Assembly: GCF_016616235.1 (NCBI RefSeq)
Contig: NZ_CP067100.1
Location: 1,361,001-1,425,000, forward strand
Reading direction: 5' to 3'
DNA from: Bradyrhizobium diazoefficiens
GTDB lineage: Bacteria > Pseudomonadota > Alphaproteobacteria > Rhizobiales > Xanthobacteraceae
DNA: 64,000 bases
This document shows positions 62,028 to 64,000 of this stretch, in pieces. Position 1 is the stretch's first letter. Every line of letters starts with the position of its first letter. Below the pieces are notes generated by a model that saw nothing but the letters and a program-made list of their open reading frames with translations, was not told the origin of the DNA and did not search any database. Position numbers and translations under genes: made by a program.

Positions 62028-62243
62028 CTAGGAGAGGATCACCAAGTTGACCGCCTTGGGTCCCTTCCCCTTCTTGTCCGGTTCGACTTCGAAAGTAATA
62101 CGCTGTCCTTCGGCAAGGTCCTTCAGTCCCGCCCGCTCCACCGCGGTGATGTGAACGAAGACATCGCGACCGCCGTCGTCAGGCTTGATGAAGCCGTAGC
62201 CGCGCTCGCCGTTGAAGAACTTGACCGTTCCCGTCATGGCCAT
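62028..62243 (-). CDS. Cold-shock domain protein (CspA family)
   Basis: A 71-residue single cold-shock domain, an RNA chaperone. RNP1 is GYGFI in FNGERGYGFIKPDDGG and RNP2 is VFVHI (DVFVHITAV). The start ATG (62243) has GGGGGAG in front; a second Met two codons later is possible. The rest of the frame to 62348 is a 5' untranslated leader. It is transcribed toward the beta-barrel gene terminator. Confidence 0.92.
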   Translation of the reverse strand: MAMTGTVKFFNGERGYGFIKPDDGGRDVFVHITAVERAGLKDLAEGQRITFEVEPDKKGKGPKAVNLVILS

Positions 62244-62507
62244 CGGGAAACTCCCCCTCATTGCTCCTCCGTCGCGACGCAGACTCACGTCACGACATGA
62301 CCGGGCCTTACGAAGCCCGGGAGCTGGCCATCCTTGGGCGGACCTCATCGGTCCGGTCGGACTTTCTTAGGGCCTTCACTCCGCCGCAACCATTCGCGGA
62401 AGCGGAACGCAAAGCCAGTCACGAAAACAGCATAATACGGTTCTTTGCGGATTGACTACCGCTCCTGCATATTTTTCCCAAGAATGCCGGGGTGTTACGG
62501 CGTAGCG

Positions 62508-63368
62508 TTAAGGCTTGGGCACCTCTAATCGGAATCTGGCAGCGCCGCCCTGGCCGAGCGGCATTTCCAGCTCGGGCAGGATGGTCTTGAGCTCACCTTG
62601 CAGCGTGTAGGGCGGATTGACGATGAGGAGCCCGGCGGAGGTGAGCGCTGCACCATCGGCTTGCGGCGCGACGCTGAATTCGAGGCGCAGACATTTTCCC
62701 GGTGGCTTTGCTGCGGCTGCGAGCCGCGCCACCGATTGCGCCAGCGTGTCGGTGGCGCGCCGGCTCTTGGCGGGATACCAGATTACATAGATACCGGTCG
62801 GCCATTTCGCGTAGGCGGTCGCGAAGACGTCGCCGAGCTTCTCGAACTCGTCCTTGGCCTCGAACGGCGGATCGATCAGCACGAGGCCGCGCCGCTCGTT
62901 CGGCGGCACGAAGGCGGGCAGCGCGACCCAGCCGTCGAGATCGACCACGCGGGCCTGTTCGTCGCGGCGCAGCACGTCGATCAGCGCTCTTCGCGCCTTC
63001 GGCTCGAGTTCGCAGGCGACGAGGCGGTCCTGCGGCCGGAGCAGGCCGCGCGCGATCAGCGGCGAGCCCGGATAGGCCTTGAGCTCGCCCTTCGGATTGA
63101 AGGCGCGGACGATGTCGAGATAGGGCTTTGTCAATGCCGCGGTCTCGTTCGACAAGCGCGCCTGCAGCAGCCGTGCGATGCCCGTCAGCCACTCGCCGCC
63201 GCGGCGAGCCTCATCGCTTTCGAGATCGTACAGGCCGGCGCCGGCATGGGTGTCGATGATGCGGAACGCCCCCGGCTTGTCCTGCAGGTACGTGATGATG
63301 CGGGCCAGCACGATGTGCTTGATGACATCGGCGAAGTTGCCGGCGTGGAAGGCATGGCGATAGTTCAT
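62508..63368 (-). CDS. rlmJ: 23S rRNA m6A2030 methyltransferase
   Basis: RlmJ methylates N6 of A2030 in 23S rRNA. The 286-residue product starts MNYRHAFHAGNFADVIKH, a family mark, and has the SAM site IIDTHAGAGLYDL and the catalytic DPPF in VLIDPPFEAKDEF. Normal length and no accessory features. Confidence 0.95.
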   Translation of the reverse strand: MNYRHAFHAGNFADVIKHIVLARIITYLQDKPGAFRIIDTHAGAGLYDLESDEARRGGEWLTGIARLLQARLSNETAALTKPYLDIVRAFNPKGELKAYPGSPLIARGLLRPQDRLVACELEPKARRALIDVLRRDEQARVVDLDGWVALPAFVPPNERRGLVLIDPPFEAKDEFEKLGDVFATAYAKWPTGIYVIWYPAKSRRATDTLAQSVARLAAAAKPPGKCLRLEFSVAPQADGAALTSAGLLIVNPPYTLQGELKTILPELEMPLGQGGAARFRLEVPKP

Positions 63369-63407
63369 GGCGCAGAGTTACGACATCGCGCGATGAAAGT
63401 AACGGCC

Positions 63408-63509
63408 GTCATTCCGGAGTGGTGCGGAGCACCAAGTTATGGTCGCAATTGCGCACCTGAGAATCTCGAGATTCCGGGTCTGGTGCGGAACGCACTATCC
63501 CGGAACGAC
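63408..63509. repeat. Dispersed palindromic repeat
   Basis: Outer arms GTCATTCCGG and CCGGAACGAC, with internal GAATCTCGAGATTC (a perfect 14-base palindrome) and two TGGTGCGGA copies. It lies between rlmJ and the RNase T2 gene. Confidence 0.75.
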
Positions 63510-63528
63510 GACGTTGAGACGGCGCCCT

Positions 63529-64000
63529 TCAACCACCCCGAATCGGCGGCATCGTCACCTGGTCGCGGCGGCAGGCGCGGCGGTCGATTTCCTCGCAGGC
63601 GCGGAACTGCAAATCCTTGCTGAGGCAGATGCGGACCTCGGACAGCCGCGTCCGGTTGCAGGTCACCGAGACGGCGGCGTTGCTGAGGCCCGGATTGGCC
63701 TTGATGAAGGCCTCCTCGACTTCGGCGGGTGCCACCGTCTTGGCTTCCGACAGATCGAGATACTCGGCGGGAATCTTGATCGCGGCGCGGGCCTTGCGAA
63801 TGGTCTCGAAATAGTTGCGGCCGTCGAGGCCGGAGCAGGTGCCGTGCTTGTCCCACTCGTTGAAGATCAGGCCCGGCGCCGGCATCAGATCGAGCATCGA
63901 AGAGACGATGCTGCGGTTCAGCCGCGGCGAGGGCCGCTGGCAATATTCCGGAAAGCCGTTCTCATATTGCGGCCACAGCCCGTGCACCACGAACGCGTAG
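63529..64000 (-). CDS. Ribonuclease T2 family protein, partial
   Basis: The coding frame runs off the right edge of the window, so the N-terminus is missing. Visible are two catalytic blocks of RNase T2: CAS-I-like FVVHGLWPQYE (the first His), and CAS-II-like NEWDKHGTCSG. The C-terminal half has several Cys residues (RTRLSEVRICL, ACEEIDRRAC) that may form disulfides. RNase T2 enzymes act on RNA in the periplasm or outside the cell. The gene ends at 63529. Confidence 0.88.
   Translation of the reverse strand, partial: YAFVVHGLWPQYENGFPEYCQRPSPRLNRSIVSSMLDLMPAPGLIFNEWDKHGTCSGLDGRNYFETIRKARAAIKIPAEYLDLSEAKTVAPAEVEEAFIKANPGLSNAAVSVTCNRTRLSEVRICLSKDLQFRACEEIDRRACRRDQVTMPPIRGG

Overview
The window looks like chromosome from a Bradyrhizobium-type alphaproteobacterium (order Hyphomicrobiales). 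This is inferred from the very high GC content, the frequent GTG and TTG starts, a CIRCE-controlled groESL operon, rhizobial families such as DUF2076, DUF2093, DUF4170 and DUF3606, many dispersed palindromic repeats, and a dehalogenase whose active-site residues match the Rhodopseudomonas palustris enzyme position for position. About 70 protein genes are called. No rRNA, tRNA or CRISPR array was seen.

Region by region. 1-6100: groES-groEL (minus) with promoter, CIRCE operator and terminator; a lipoprotein; a CheZ-type phosphatase; an L,D-transpeptidase; a DUF2076 protein. 6200-11440: a YdjC-type deacetylase with a GT2 glycosyltransferase, hisZ-hisG, and rsmE. 11600-19700: a secreted protein and ubiA, then an envelope cluster running pmbA, inositol-phosphatase family, DUF4170, acyltransferase, waaA, lpxK, mostly with overlapping starts. 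19800-24150: small ORFs, a PsiF-like protein, DUF2093, a hydrolase lacking its nucleophile, and an intact IS30-type element inserted in a palindromic repeat. 24250-28610: xseA (minus), then an alpha/beta hydrolase carrying an in-frame palindromic element, a YciB-like gene, a membrane protein and a small regulator.

28610-34400 is the accessory part. It has lower-GC orphan genes (a possible HEPN-fold protein and a two-TM coiled-coil protein), a truncated 5' copy of purD, two related small secreted proteins, a DUF3606 protein and a frameshifted IS5-type transposase. It ends at the complete purD. The two diverged copies of the purD 5' region bracket about 2.9 kb, which suggests integration or duplication at purD.

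34400-64000 returns to core genome: purD, fluoroacetate dehalogenase, tadA, an RluB/RsuA-type synthase with a long repetitive N-terminus, rsmD, mutL, arfB, an M16 peptidase pair, lspA, ileS, ribF, a CheY-like regulator, a TIGR01459 HAD hydrolase, a degenerate EAL protein, a YihY/BrkB protein, a holin-like protein, prmB, moaE, moaD, pgsA, uvrC, an outer-membrane beta-barrel protein, a cold-shock protein, rlmJ and the end of an RNase T2 gene. Genes for translation and rRNA/tRNA modification (ileS, arfB, rsmE, rsmD, rlmJ, RluB, tadA, prmB), DNA repair (mutL, uvrC, xseA) and envelope synthesis dominate. I found no clearly new multi-gene system. The best leads are the purD-bracketed insert, the repeat inserted inside a coding gene, and the low-GC orphan pair.
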